From Aporrectodea caliginosa (taxonomy: Eukaryota > Annelida > Clitellata > Crassiclitellata > Lumbricidae): DNA of 64,000 nt. The DNA is taken from assembly GCA_020284085.1 (NCBI GenBank), contig JACEVL010000409.1, positions 287,001 through 351,000 of the forward strand. Direction: 5' to 3'. The position numbers and the translations under genes were made by a program. Of this stretch, positions 10,383-20,955 are shown in pieces (within the stretch, counting starts at the first letter, position 1; the number at the start of each line of letters is the position of its first letter). The notes beneath the pieces were generated by a model. That model was not told the origin of the DNA and searched no databases. It saw nothing but the letters and a program-made list of their open reading frames with translations.

Positions 10383-12334
10383 TTATTATTCTAAGAGATC
10401 TCACAGATTTGTAAGACCGGTTAGAGTCTGATTAACGTGAAAGACGCTGCAGGGTAAGTGTGCACAGCGCTCTAACAGCAACGTTTCTCGGCTAAATTGC
10501 CATGGCTTGTAGCTGGCCACCTCACGGCGGCCACTAGTGGTGCAATAGGCCACGAAATGTGTCTGCGCATAATTATCTATCAAATTATTGGTTGACACAA
10601 CCTTTCACGAACGTTCGTTATCTAATCTAAAACATAATCTAATGACTTCTATGGCGCCATTATCATTATGCAAAAGACGTCAATCGATGATTACTTAAAG
10701 TAAAAAGAATTATAGTAGTAAATAACAAACTGTTGGATGAACCCGGTAGAATTTTCACCCTACCAGAGGGGCTTTACAAAGCATATATACAATAAAATAC
10801 AATATAATTCCAGTACGTCAGAGAAACCAAGTATCATATAAGGACATACTGAGCAAGCAAGTAGAGAAACGAGTTTTTTTGTCTTAAACTTAGGTGACAG
10901 CTACAAGCCAGTACCAAAAGAAGTAACAATTTATCGGGTAATATGAAGTTATCAATGAGTTAAGAGATTATGGAAGGGTCGTATTCTTAAAGGTAAGGCA
11001 ATACCACCTTAACCTATGTACCCAATTCAAGAGGACGCCAGAGAAGTTATCGAAAGCGACCCTAAATGCATCTGATGAAGAGAAACATATTATAAACCTA
11101 GCAAGATAAGGTTTCAAATAAGCTAACCTTAGGCAAATAACAAATAAGTTAACCTTAACCTCAAGCGATTGGGTGATGTCAATGAATTTCCTGTTCTGAA
11201 GGTGAATGGGTGACTCAGTGTTCGGTCGATTGGGGTGGATCAAGGTACACTTCCACCGTAGGCGACGGACAAAAACTCCATCTGCCCTCAGTCAACGGCG
11301 GATATTGCTTCAACTGCGGAGAATGCAATCAGGACGGAATGGGATGCGCGCAAGATTACATGTAAGGTTGCACTGTCGGACCTAAAATCAAATCATGGAG
11401 GGAAGGAAGGAAGACGGCCGGAAATAAACAGGAAAGATAGACGTATGAAAGGAAGGAAGGAAGGAAGGAAGGAAGGAAGGAAGGAAGGAAGGAAGGAAGG
11501 AAGGAAGGAAGGAAGGAAGGAAGGAAGGAAGGAAGGAAGGAAGGAAGGGAGGAAGGAAGGAAGGAAGGAAGAAAGGAAGGAAGGAAGAAAGGAAGGAAGG
11601 AAGGAAGAAAGGAAGGAAGGAAGGGATGAAGGAAGGAAGGAATGAATGAAGGAAGGAAGGAAGGAAGAAAGAAGGAAGAAAGGAAGGAAGAAAGGAAGGA
11701 AGAAAGGAAGGAAGAAAGGAAGAAACGACGTACAGAACTATTATTTGCGAATGAATTAAACATAACTGGGGCGCGTTGGTGTAGAGGTATGTTCGGTGCC
11801 TTGCAGCCGGAGGGTTGCGGGTTCGAATCCACCTCAAGCCGCCGCGTAGGGACCCTGGGCAAGTCCTTCACTGCAATTGCTCATGCGCTTCGGCGTGAAA
11901 CTCCGATTCAGTGTCCGCGCTGTATTCTGGAGCGCCTCTGAGTAGCAATCGTGAAGGGGCGCTATATAAATATATGAAATGAATGAATGAATGAATGAAT
12001 GAATGAACTGACTATTTGAACTGTTTGTGCTTTCCTTCCATAGTGCATTCTATGAGTCGCTCAATAAGTCAATCCTTTATTAGTCTAATCAGTCGCTCGA
12101 TTCCATTAAACTAATTGACTGACTGACTTAATGAAGTACTGAAAGGCGCAGACAAAAAGTCAGTCAGTCAATTAGTCAGTCAATTTTCCGGTTCGTATGA
12201 GGTTTTCTTTTTTGAATGCCTTTATTTTAACATTCAGATTTTAGTCAATAATTACGTAACAGTTGAATTGTACGATACTTCTCAACTTTAGGGGTACTTC
12301 TGGAGGAGACTGTCGATCCTACTTCGATTCCTAA
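7256..12334 (+). CDS. secreted six-cysteine protein, family copy A (3 coding exons)
   Basis: Coding exons are 7256-7352, 11202-11361 and 12292-12334 (300 nt, 99 residues). The first coding exon starts at 7219 after a TTTTAG acceptor; the ATG at 7256 opens the signal peptide MKVAAAAGIFCLIMTVVNG. Donor GACG|GTGAAC is phase 1. Exon 2 holds TQC-SVDW, then YCFNCGEC and GMGC, and ends at AT|GTAAGG in phase 2. Exon 3 adds GGDC and stops. Cysteine spacing is C-x28-C-x2-C-x2-C-x6-C-x11-C. The product should be secreted with three disulfides; the role is unknown. It is the most diverged of the A/B/C set, with four residues between the last two exons' usual CP motif replaced. The 3.8 kb second intron carries a MITE, TA repeats and a dead transposase. 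The last exon is assigned by phase and by its cysteine; an alternative frame is open but lacks a matching splice phase. Confidence 0.78.
7516..7828. mobile_element. short hAT-like MITE in gene A intron
   Basis: The ends TATGGGCGCCCGCA and TGCGGGCGCCTATG are inverted repeats close to those of the element at 33817-34874. The flanks GGTTCAGA and GGTTCCCT share five of eight bases, consistent with a decayed 8-bp target duplication. It has no coding capacity of its own. Confidence 0.6.
8166..8241. repeat. (TA)n microsatellite
   Basis: About 38 uninterrupted TA units in the long intron of gene A. Confidence 0.97.
8551..9757 (-). pseudogene. decayed transposase-like gene
   Basis: On the minus strand, separate frames give in order HEVRDLHMSRSSIRR (about 9680-9740), TDQLLRLPKINSGTGEAQAS and KGMCFDTTTSITG (9362-9622), a degraded middle, CNSKYGFKLPVLSRLLQ (8746-8928) and ALKVVNDTAEG-x-VKLIHEYN (8552-8761). 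I recognise these blocks, including the FDTT-S-x-TG motif, from a repeated invertebrate protein family that looks like an RNase H-fold transposase. At least three frame breaks and several stops show that it is dead. It lies entirely inside the gene A intron, antisense to the gene. The superfamily assignment is uncertain; hAT-like is my best guess. Confidence 0.6.
9758..11201. other. gene A intron, no further gene
   Basis: It contains a (TA)n tract at about 10338-10377. From about 10380 on, sequence resembles the matching introns of genes B and C (words such as TCTAATGACTTCTATGGCGCC, and GCCAGAGAAG near 11040). This supports segmental duplication. No coding frame is supported. Confidence 0.6.
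11443..11726. repeat. (GGAA)n array in gene A intron 2
   Basis: Almost pure GGAA/GGAAA units on the plus strand, beginning about 80 bp after the exon 2 donor. Genes B, C and relic E have purine-rich arrays at the same place, so it was part of the duplicated unit. Confidence 0.95.
11768..12006 (+). mobile_element. tRNA-derived SINE (family 1), full length
   Basis: The head has an A-box-like GTTGGTGTAGAGG and a B box GGTTCGAATCC, the two parts of an RNA polymerase III promoter. The body runs through GGGCAAGTCCTTCACTGC to a tail GGGGCGCTATATAAAT and then (GAAT)n. A reverse-oriented copy is at 21797-22034, and tail-only fragments occur at about 23048-23135 (minus) and 37322-37400 (plus). Confidence 0.85.
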
Positions 12335-12587
12335 AACTTCGGCTGATTACGGTCCGTACAAGACGAACTTCTCAGCATCTTCAGCCATCGTCGAGAAATC
12401 TTTTTTCTGAAGGCCGTGAAGAAATTGCTTCTTGGCAATCGTAGTTACAATAGCAACTGCATCTGTTTTTCTGCTTCAGTTATAATATATTCCATTATCA
12501 AATCTTTTGAAAAACCTTCGCATAATGAGGTCACATTCCAATTTTGCTAAACCAAACTTTAAAATCAAATCGATGTAACAGCCTTAA

Positions 12588-14435
12588 CACTAGAAGCACC
12601 GAAGGGGTCAATCTGACCCCTTTTGGTTTTTAGCGTAACGCACCTCGGCCCCAGATATAGCCCGGGTCCTGTAATTTCATGACTTCTCCTAACTTCGTAG
12701 GGTATACCCTCTGCCAAAATTTGAACTCGGGGGGATTCATAATTTCTGAGATTTTTGCTGTTCTACCTTTAAGCACCAAGGGGTCAATTTGACCCCTATA
12801 TTAGTACTCGCATGTAAGGCTACGCATTTCTTTTTTTCTATTTAATAATATTATAGATCAAAGCTAATTACGTAATCAAATGTGAGAAGATAGGAGATCT
12901 GGTGAGAGGAGAGGAGATCTGGTGAGAGGATAGTAGATCTGGTGAGAGAAGAGGAGATCTGGTGAGAGGAGAGACGATCTGGTGAAAGGATAGAAGATCT
13001 GGTGAGAGAATAGGAGATCTGACGGGAGGAGATGAGATCTGGTGAGAGAAGAGGAGATCAGGTTAGAGGATAGGAGATCTGGTGAGAGGAGAGGAGATCT
13101 TGTCAGAGCAGAGAAGATCAGATGGGAGGATAGGAGATCTGGTGAAAGGATAGGAGATCTGGTGAGAGGAGAGGAGATCTGGTCAGAGGAGAGAAGATCA
13201 GATGAGAGGATAGGAGATCTGGTGAGAGGATAGGAGATCTGACGAGAGGAGATGAGATCTGGTGAGAAGAGGAGATCAGGTTAGAGGATAGGAGATCTGG
13301 TGAGAGGAGGAGGAGATCTTGTCAGAGCAGAGAAGATCAGATGGGAGGATAGGAGATCTGGTGAGAGGATAGGAGATCTGACGAGAGGAGATGAGATCTG
13401 GTGAGAGAAGAGGAGATCAAGTGAGAGGATAGGAGACGTGGCGAGAGAATTAGAGATTTGGCTAGAGGAGAGGACATTTGGCGATGGGAAAGAAAATTTG
13501 AAGAGAGAAGAAGAGATCTGGTGAGAGGATAGGAGATCTGGTGAGAGGAAAGTAGATCTGGTCAGAGGAGAGATCTGGTCAGAGGATAGTGGATTTGGCG
13601 AGAGGAGAGGAGATCAAGTGAGAGGATAGGAGATCTGGTGAGAGAAGAGGAGATCTGGTGAGAGGAGAGACGATCTGGTGAAAGAAAAGAAGATTTGGTG
13701 AGAGGAGAGAAGATCAGATGAGAGGATAGAAGATCTGGTGAGAGGAGAGAGATCTGGTTAGAGAAGATGATATTTGGTGAGAGGAGAGAAGATCTGGTCA
13801 GAGGAAAGAATATCTGGTCAGAGGAGAGGAGATCTGGTGAGAGGATAGGAAACCTGGCGAGAGGAGAGAAGATCTGGTGAGAGGAGAGATCTGGTGAGAG
13901 GATAAGAGATTTGGTGAGAAGATAGGGTGATATCTGGTGAGAGGATAGGAAATCTGGTGAGAGGATAGGAAATCTGGTGAGAGTAGAGGAAATCTGGATA
14001 GAGGAGAGAAAATCTGGTGAGAGGAGATATCTGGTGAGAGGATAGGAGATTTGGTGAGAAGATAGGGTGAGGTCTGGTGAGAGGATAAGAAATCTGGTGA
14101 GAGGATATGAGATCTGACGAGAAGATAGAGTGAGATCTGGTGAGAGGACAAGATATCTGGTGAGAGGATAAGAGATTTGGTGAGAAGATAGGGTGAGATC
14201 TGGTGAGAGGATAGGAAATCTGGCGAGAGGATAGGAGATCTGGTGAGAGGAGAGGATCTCCTATTATTCCATTCCAACTTACTTATTACACTTGTTTATG
14301 CTTAGGTAATTTATGTTAATAAAGTTGATAGTCAATTTCATTGAATTTGCAATTGACTTTGCATTATAAATTATGTGGGGTCAAAATGACCCCCTTGGTG
14401 CTTCTAGGAAGTTCGATTTCTCGGTGCTTCTAGTG
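12588..14435. mobile_element. piggyBac-like non-autonomous element with internal minisatellite
   Basis: It is flanked by TTAA (12584-12587 and 14436-14439). Perfect 15-bp terminal inverted repeats CACTAGAAGCACCGA / TCGGTGCTTCTAGTG are followed by GGGGTCAAT-x-TGACCCC palindromes. Both ends carry a second, inner copy of the end word (CACCAAGGGGTCA near 12775; GGTGCTTCTAGG near 14397). There is no transposase; about 1.4 kb of the 1848 bp is a 20-bp tandem repeat. It sits in the 3' flank of gene A, which matches the flank of gene C on either side of the insertion. Confidence 0.85.
12881..14256. repeat. 20-bp minisatellite inside the piggyBac-like element
   Basis: Degenerate units of about 20 bp read GGAGATCTGGTGAGAGGATA, with common variants such as GGAGA for GGATA. 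There are roughly 65-70 units. The long minus-strand frame across part of it is only a translation of the repeat. Confidence 0.95.
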
Positions 14436-14439
14436 TTAA

Positions 14440-16300
14440 AGTGGAAGACTCACATTTACTTTGGTTAGTGAGAATTGTATCCTCTTATCTTGATTGATAA
14501 GTGACGTTTACCATAGAACCTATATTTAAATGACAATCATTTATGTCCCTGTGGTCTCATAGGTATAGTGAGCTGTGTTTTGGCCTGTCCAATGAATTTT
14601 TAGCGTGGACTGCGATTACACTTCGAAGCGACAGCACGTTGTTACGAATTGATTACAACACTGGTACTTTTAGACTAGATTAAATTACAGTTAAATGAAT
14701 TGGATGCAGGTATGACTTGGATTGGAATTTGCAGTAGATGCTTGATTAAATTTAATTGGACTGCATTTGATTTAATTGGGTCATGTCACATTACGCTGTA
14801 TTGAATTGAAAATTTCGAGAGTTAGATTCCATCTCTTTACTTCACAATTATATTAAATTACATTTGCATCTCACATCTATTTGTTTTTGATGCGCCACGT
14901 GATTGTGCCCCTAATAGATACCAACTGAGCATAAAATTATTGACCTTGGAAAGTCATTTCGAAAGAGTGCATCTCTAACCGATTGCCTATATATATGCAA
15001 TGTTCATCCATTTTTCTTCAAATACGACTTGGAGTGCATCGCAGATTGTATGCAGACAATACAAATTGTAGGACCTATTTAATTTCTAATAAAATGCTTC
15101 GCTTGATTTAAACAATTATGGCGGCTAATTGTCGCTGTCATTATATCTTTAAAGTTTCCTTCCTTGGACCTGCGAAGAAAACCAGTCCTTACGTCAATCT
15201 CGAGCGTCAGCCATATACAATTATACATGTATGAAATGTAAGAGAATTTATTTTGCTCAGCCTCGGCCTGTATGGCAGGGTAGCCAGTCCTCTTCCTCGC
15301 AGCCTGATATTCCCATCGACAGTGTATGGTCAATGCACTCGTTTTACAGCCGAGTTCTTAATGGAACCTCAAAAGTCTTGACATTTTTTATTATAATTTC
15401 TACTACTAGTGTACGTGGACCTATTGTTCGTTTCGATAGCTATCCTGCATAAAAGACAAGCATTTTGAGCGGCTTCGTATAGACGCACGCACGCACATAC
15501 ACACACAGGATGTACTTATTATATACGTAGATACATGCACACAGACATACAGACAGACAAGCATAGTCATTCATTCATTCCAAAAATTTAAATAGCTCCC
15601 TTGCGAGATTCCTAGTGTGCTATTCTAAATGATATCAGAGTCAATATGGCCAGACAGTCAGTCGAAATCCAGAGCTGATGGTTGTTGGCACGTTATTCGA
15701 AGTTCCTGGTCGCGGTAGCGTCGAAGAAGAGGAATGACGACAGGCGACGAGGGTCTGAACACACGCACCTCGACACCACTGCAGTTCCTCTTAGACGGTA
15801 GAAAACGTAGCGTCCGGGCATCCCTCTGGCACTGGATCTGCAGAGGACGACTTTCCTAGTAGCCGGCAAATGAACGAATAGTGTCACCGATGTAGAACGG
15901 TGGACGCCATAACCGAAGACTTTGTTGTACAGGTAACAACCTGAAACCCCCTCAGTGGCAAGCCAACGGCTTCGATGGTAAGTGTCCGAAAATCGTCCGA
16001 AACACACCAGAAACAGCGACGAAACAGAGAAACAGAGAAGTGTGTCCACGGACTCATACTAAGCAATTTTGAAAATCGAATAACAAGACTAGTCGAGCAA
16101 AAACGAGTTCGACCACCCAATTGGTCAAAATTAACACGCAGATTAAAAAAAACATGCGGCCATCTTGGCCGTCACATTCGTGTATTCGTACATACATACA
16201 TGCATTATCGTAATATTATAATCATTATCTGTAGCATTCCTCTGTCTAAATATTGCTGTTTCTGCAACTCGTTGCTATAGCTACGTCTATGTAGGTGGAT
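14440..16300. other. gene A 3' flank and unassigned DNA
   Basis: The part to about 14850 matches the 3' flank of gene C (for example GACTGCGATTACA followed by TTCGAAG, and repeated TTAATTGGACTG words). After that I see no supported gene. A 118-codon minus-strand frame at 15693-16049 has no recognisable motif. Confidence 0.5.
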
Positions 16301-16541
16301 CTCAAGGCCTTGTCCAGAGATATTGATGCGAAATAGATGTAAGGTAATGAAGAGTAAGTGTTAGGTCAACGTTAACTACTCTACTTGTAGCCAACTTTTC
16401 TGTTGGCCTACGAATGATAGCTTAATGCTGCACAAAAGGAAAGTCCCACCGCTCCACAGAGACACTTTAAATCATGACTGTATAGGAGCATTTACTCTGG
16501 ATCACGTGACAATGTTTACGCAAGTCAAAACAAGTTTTAAA

Positions 16542-16691
16542 ATGCCGTCGACTTGTGTGAAAGATTGTACGAAAAGACATAGAAACGATGAAGAAATTAA
16601 ATTTTAACGGTTTCCTCTTGGACGAAAGCGAGAGGAGAAGCTGAGTAAATGGGTTACAGCAGTAAATCGCAAGGAATGGCGACCTGCATAG
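16542..16691 (+). pseudogene. truncated THAP domain with an in-frame stop
   Basis: Reading from the ATG at 16542 gives MPSTCVKDCTKRHRNDEEIKF, a TAA at 16605-16607, then RFPLGRKREEKLSKWVTAVN and RKEW before another stop. The MP-x-x-C-x3-C start, F-x-RFP block and W..A..R-x-W spacing are those of the N-terminal half of a THAP zinc finger, a DNA-binding domain shared by cellular factors and P-element transposases. The stop falls where a tyrosine or histidine normally sits. The second zinc pair (C-x2-H) is missing because the frame runs into an inverted repeat. A transposon-derived relic is likely. Confidence 0.62.
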
Positions 16692-16722
16692 CGCCTTCAT
16701 TCGGTCGCCATTCCTTGCGATT
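16665..16722. repeat. perfect 20-bp inverted repeat
   Basis: AATCGCAAGGAATGGCGACC at 16665-16684 is the exact complement of 16703-16722, with an 18-nt loop. The left arm is the coding DNA for the NRKEWR part of the THAP remnant, so the right arm is an inverted duplicate of it. Confidence 0.92.
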
Positions 16723-16845
16723 ATAATGTTCAGGATTGGAAGTGAATTAAGCAACAACTGAAATTATAACATAATTAGCATTGTCTAATGCTGAAAAGTT
16801 CTTTAATAAACAAACAAAAGATTAAAAACAGTTATATATTTAAAG

Positions 16846-17130
16846 TTAGTAGGTGGACACGCAGAAGTTTTTTAAATAGGAGGAGATGAGACGCGCTAAG
16901 GATGTCGGCAGGAAGATTGTTCCAAACAGTATACATATAGGACCAGTTATCTTAATAGAGAATTTGCGAGTGTTGGTGTGAGCAAAAATCGGTCTATAAT
17001 TGGAGGCTGTTCTGTAAGAATGAGTGGCGGAGCCGGTTTTAAAATAGTCAGTAAAGGTGTTAGGTAATAAACCGTGTTTATAACGAGCATCTTGACCCCT
17101 GTTGCATGACCCCATGCATGATGCACACAT
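16846..17130 (-). pseudogene. LINE ORF2 C-terminal fragment
   Basis: The minus strand reads GLLPNTFTDYFKTGSATHSY, then NYRPIFAHTNTRKFSIKITG and, after wobble in frame, LPTSLARLISSYL. The order 'lP..f.dyF...s..HsY.TR..n.y..p...t...kfsi...GP..wn.lP' is the usual end of LINE reverse-transcriptase proteins (family knowledge). A frame disruption occurs just where the GP-x-x-W-N motif should be. It is a 5'-truncated dead copy. Confidence 0.65.
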
Positions 17131-17559
17131 GAATGCATATATACATATATGCGCATATAGGTACATACAATAGGCCTATATATAATATATGCGGTCCTAA
17201 TCGTATTTAATGGGATTTACCTCTACCAGTAGGCAACTACAGTTATTCAAGTACCATACTTCACTGATACTTCGCTACAGTAGACATATACTTCAGCCTG
17301 TGGGCCCATGCAAACTACTCAGGCCTCAAACGTCATGCCTCCTTCTTTAGTCTCTCTGGCAACCGGATTCGAAATTTCACTTGCTATCCATGGGTAACAC
17401 CTCTGTTACCCTAAGCGTGCGCCTGAACGGCCTATAGGACATTTAGACGTTTGGCTCGAATCAAATGCTGCTGCGTACTTTTTTAACTCTAGCGAATTAG
17501 GCGTCGATTATAGTTGGCCAACCTGGGTCCAATTAAATCACCCAATTTCCCACAGTTTT

Positions 17560-17770
17560 CGATTTCCAGTATCCTCAATGCAAGGCGTTATATGGTCTAC
17601 TCGCCAAGTCGTTTAATGTTTAGTGACTGGTTTACCGAGGCAGCCCATTGCTACCAAACTAGTCGGATTGAGGTATAGGAATGATGTAGCGTATTACCTA
17701 GCTGTAGCTATGGTTACTTGAGTAATCTATTGGCTAGGCAATAACTTACCGAAATTGACTGTCCAGAAGT
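17560..17770 (+). pseudogene. orphan promoter relic of the six-cysteine family
   Basis: The words GTTATATGGTCTACTCGCC, AAGTCG and TGTTTAGTGACTGGTTTACC match the promoter and first exon of genes B and C. Downstream TAGTCGGATTGAGGTATAGG and GGCTAGGCAATAAC match the gene C first intron (about 35480-35582). The donor GTAAGT segment between them is deleted. No signal-peptide or cysteine exon follows before the LINE at 18475. Confidence 0.65.
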
Positions 17771-18474
17771 GAGTATAAAGTACTCATTTTTATTCTCATT
17801 TTCATTTTCTAGCAATGTAACTGTCTTGGTGACTGCTATCGTTGAATATATATTGCATGCTGTGATCTTGGACATTAAATTTTGCCCCATTAGTACGAAG
17901 AGAATATGGTTCACATATCGATTCATGTCTATCTGTAACATCATCTATGTCCGTTTGTAACACCGTCTATCCCTATCTATAACAACAGTTATGTCTATCT
18001 ATATCTATAGTCTGAGCATAAATATTGTTAAGTGTCCGAGATGAAGAACATTGACAGTCATCACTACAAGACAATTAACTTAAGATAACAAAGCATCATA
18101 CTAGGATATGATAATGATAGGATGGGTTAGGAGTGGATAAGGCTAGGCAAGGCTTCACTAGGTCAGTTAAGTTATTTGGGGCAGGCAGATGGTTGAATGG
18201 AAATACGCTGGTACACATAATTATTAGAAGGACTCGGGTTGTATACCCACTAGCCCCATAAGGTTGACTCAGTCTTCAATTACCTAGGGGCGACTATAAA
18301 ATGAGCAGGAGGAGAGATGGGCGTCTTGCAGGCTGCCACACAGTTAAATTCGACTCCTGTTAAACTTGCTATGATCTGTTACTACTATATCACGTAATCT
18401 TACTGTGTGCTTGTCAGTTTGAATTAATAAACGTTTATTACTATTACTATTAGTCTATTATTATTATTTTTTTT
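17771..18474. other. no gene recognised
   Basis: AT-rich DNA with short (TTATTA)n tracts at its right end, abutting the LINE 3' end. Confidence 0.5.
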
Positions 18475-18571
18475 GCCCGAGGTAGTTCTATTCCCTCAGG
18501 CTATGAAAACTATGTCCGAAGACGTGGGGTCTGGAACGACCGCTCACTCAACAAGTTCTTGCTGCTCAAAG

Positions 18572-19096
18572 CATAGAACGAGTATGCGCATATTACGAAT
18601 ATTAAGATTTTTAGAAATTTACGAATATTGACGAATATTAAACTGGTCAACGAATATTCAATTTTTGTTTGTTTAATTCTTCAAAATCCGGAAATAGTAG
18701 TAAAAAATTCAGTGCCAAAAACTAGGTATTAGAGCTAGAACAAGAACAGTTACATGTTACAGTTACTCATCTTATATCAGTAACTTCACTTAAGCTTAGT
18801 TTATTGTTTGAAGTCTCAATAGGCCACATGTGGGCCGTTCATGCAGTATTCAAGTTTTTGGCGCCCAAACGAACGACACCATGAAACAAACACCGATTGT
18901 ATGACCCAGATATATCTCTATATAATTCCCTATCCATTCATCCACTGAGTGGGAGGATTTTGGCCTCAGACGAACCTGGCATATAATTAATCAAAGTTGC
19001 CGGCATCGTTGGAACTCGGTACCGGAACATCAGTCATCCAAACCCAAACATAGCTTAAATTATATAGAATTAGGCCGAGCGGGTGAGTTTCACCGC

Positions 19097-19143
<47 letters not shown>

Positions 19144-19371
19144 TACAGAGAGAGAGAGAGTCATGGTCGGTTTTTTTACAGAGTTCCTAAGCGTAAGTAC
19201 AGCGCCGCAAAACCAGTGCACATAATTTTATTCTTAAATTAGTTCGTAAAAAATCGGAAACAGTAACATCATCAACGAATATTTACAAATATTTACGAAT
19301 ATTACAAATGTCCTAATATTCACGAATATTTACGAATATTAAAGCCTGATGTCACGAATTCTCGTTCTATG
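18572..19371. mobile_element. 800-bp non-autonomous hAT element
   Basis: Perfect 11-bp terminal inverted repeats CATAGAACGAG / CTCGTTCTATG are bordered by an 8-bp duplication GCTCAAAG (18564-18571 and 19372-19379). The 8-bp duplication is diagnostic for hAT-like insertion. The empty site is present in the second LINE copy at 30554-30561, where GCTCAAAG occurs once. Subterminal ACGAATATT words recur near both ends, as expected for transposase binding. An (AGAC)n tract lies at about 19099-19143. No coding frame. Confidence 0.9.
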
Positions 19372-20738
19372 GCTCAAAGGTGCCTCTGAAGGCAACGGCG
19401 TTAAATCGTTGGATGCAGACTGACAAGCGTTGGAAAAGGTAACTAGTTTCTTTAGGGTCCCCGGTGGTTTGGGTTACGAGGCGTCCCAAGTCCTTAATCA
19501 AATCCATTCCATTGTTGTTAATGGGGCCCATGGCCTCGAAGGCCAGAGGAACAAAGAAATAGGTGCCTGCCAGCTGGATGTATTTAGCGTTCTTCCTGGT
19601 GGCCGCCACCTCCGCCGCCGCGCCCGCCGACGCAGATGTCGCCTGGAGGTATGACGGAGCCACGGTGTCGATCACCGTTGAGTCCCAGATAAGACTCCGT
19701 CCTCTGCGCCATGGAATCAACGTGAGACCATACGGGCGTCTGCCATCCGATCTAGATAATCCGGGTGGTTCCTTGATATTAGGGAATCCCGCGCGTGTGA
19801 GGCTGCGACTGATTAGATCGTTCAATGCGGCGTGTCTGGCGATCCGTCCCGGTCCCAATCCACAGGAAAGCCCGTGTGCTCCATCTGCCGTCACTCGAGC
19901 CCCGCATGGGCATGCGTGCGGCTCGCATATGCCTGTTCCCAGGCGAAATCCCACCGCAATTCTGACCGCCTCATCGTCCAGCCGCAGTCCACATGTCGTC
20001 ACCGGGAGGGCGAACAGCCAGTTCCCTGCATGCGGTGCTGCGGTTGCCCTGAGTCGCGCCTGGTGGTATGGATCGGCATGGACACTGCTCAGTTCGGCTG
20101 CTGCCTTCAGCATGAGCGGCCTGTCCCAACTGGATTGTTTGTGTGATGCTCCGTCGTCTGGGTGCGCCGTTCTACTCTCGTTGCACCATAGATGATCCAT
20201 CTTCTCCACCCACTCGTCGGCGTCAGGGCAGGTGTTGCCCAGTAAGGAGGACTGAAGGTCTCGGGTGCTCGCAGCGGAAGCCAAAAAGGCGGGAAGCGCA
20301 AGCGAGGCCACCCGACGAATGCCCAATCCTCCCATCTTCACCGGTAATGATGCCTGTAGCCATTGGTCGTTCGACAAGGCGATGTTGAGGATTGCGTCCA
20401 AGCCGTTACGAAGGAGTGTGTCGAATCTGTCCAGCAGGGCGTGTCCTGTGCATGGGCTGCATCTTAAGGTGTGCATCAGCTTTTGGGAGCTGAGTGAGCA
20501 TCTGAGGAGGATCAGGGCGTCGTGTTTGGCGATGGTCTCTAGTCTGTTTATTGCCAACGCCAGTTCTGTGCATCTGCCCTCCAGGCATGTCGTCAAGGCC
20601 TCCTTGGTGGACAATGGTGCGCCCAGCAAACAGGCTCTCTCTGATGAAACGACGGTGAAATGCTGAAAGACCTGGTCGGAGCTCCGCTTGTCAGGGTGGT
20701 AGATGATTTCGCATTTTCTCTGGTTGAGTTGCAGCCCT
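19367..20738 (-). pseudogene. LINE reverse transcriptase (C-terminal part) plus REL endonuclease
   Basis: Open on the minus strand from the microsatellite at 20738. It begins GLQLNQRKCEIIYHPD, the last reverse-transcriptase motif, continues through a thumb-like region with LPVKMGGLGIR, and then shows a CCHC zinc cluster (CPCG..HGLSC). Next comes RIARHAALND, RSDGRRPYG and LIWDSTV, the layout of restriction-like endonucleases of the R2/R4/NeSL type. The conserved catalytic R-P-D is R-P-Y here (GAT to TAT), so this copy should not cut DNA. The frame ends TFEP-stop because a hAT element entered at 19371/19372. The second copy at 30466-30630 shows that the intact protein continued about 20 residues further. 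Confidence 0.75.
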
Positions 20739-20740
20739 AA

Positions 20741-20834
<94 letters not shown>

Positions 20835-20850
20835 GTTATTATTATTATTA
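20741..20850. repeat. (TTA)n microsatellite
   Basis: About 36 units, with one GTT interruption, joined directly to the truncated 5' end of the LINE. Confidence 0.97.
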
Positions 20851-20955
20851 GTGCTATTTAGGAAATTAATCGCCCCTTAGTAATGCGTTTTGAAAATGCA
20901 TTTAACGGCTTACCCAACATTTTAGTATTTGCTTACAGAACAGAACGAGCTCGCC

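Larger units (their letters stand above)
18475..20740 (-). mobile_element. 5'-truncated LINE with restriction-like endonuclease, split by a hAT element
   Basis: The element runs on the minus strand from 20740 (truncated) to its 3' end CCTCGGGC at 18475. It is interrupted by a hAT insertion at 18572-19371. A second copy of only its 3' end is at 30466-30630. The 5' truncation point of each copy joins an ATT/TTA array. On the 3' side there is (ATT)n followed by T8 at the first copy, and a long (ATT)n at the second. This pattern resembles insertion into TAA repeats, as known for the Dong element of silkworm. Confidence 0.75.

Noticed and set aside
11768..11845. True tRNA gene
   Set aside because: A and B boxes are present, but the sequence does not close an acceptor stem and continues into a SINE body; the same applies to 41830-41905.
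11356..11871. Long Ser-Phe-Leu-Pro and Gly-Arg-Lys-Glu frames
   Set aside because: They are translations of the (GGAA)n array in several frames and strands; the same holds for 27835-28436, 37610-37936 and 48161-48431.
12292..12421. Alternative frame of the last exon in gene A (and equivalents in B and C)
   Set aside because: It is open, and partly alike between copies, but does not fit the phase-2 exit of exon 2, and substitutions between B and C are not mainly synonymous in it. The phase-compatible frame keeps the sixth cysteine in all four genes.
12881..14256. CRISPR-like regular repeats
   Set aside because: No unique spacers; units are directly adjacent, in a eukaryotic transposon.
13798..14277. 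159-codon minus-strand frame
   Set aside because: Translation of the 20-bp minisatellite; units with indels break it elsewhere.
15693..16049. 118-codon minus-strand frame
   Set aside because: No recognisable domain, no splice context and no paralogue in the window.
19563..20195. 210-codon plus-strand frame
   Set aside because: Antisense shadow of the LINE protein.
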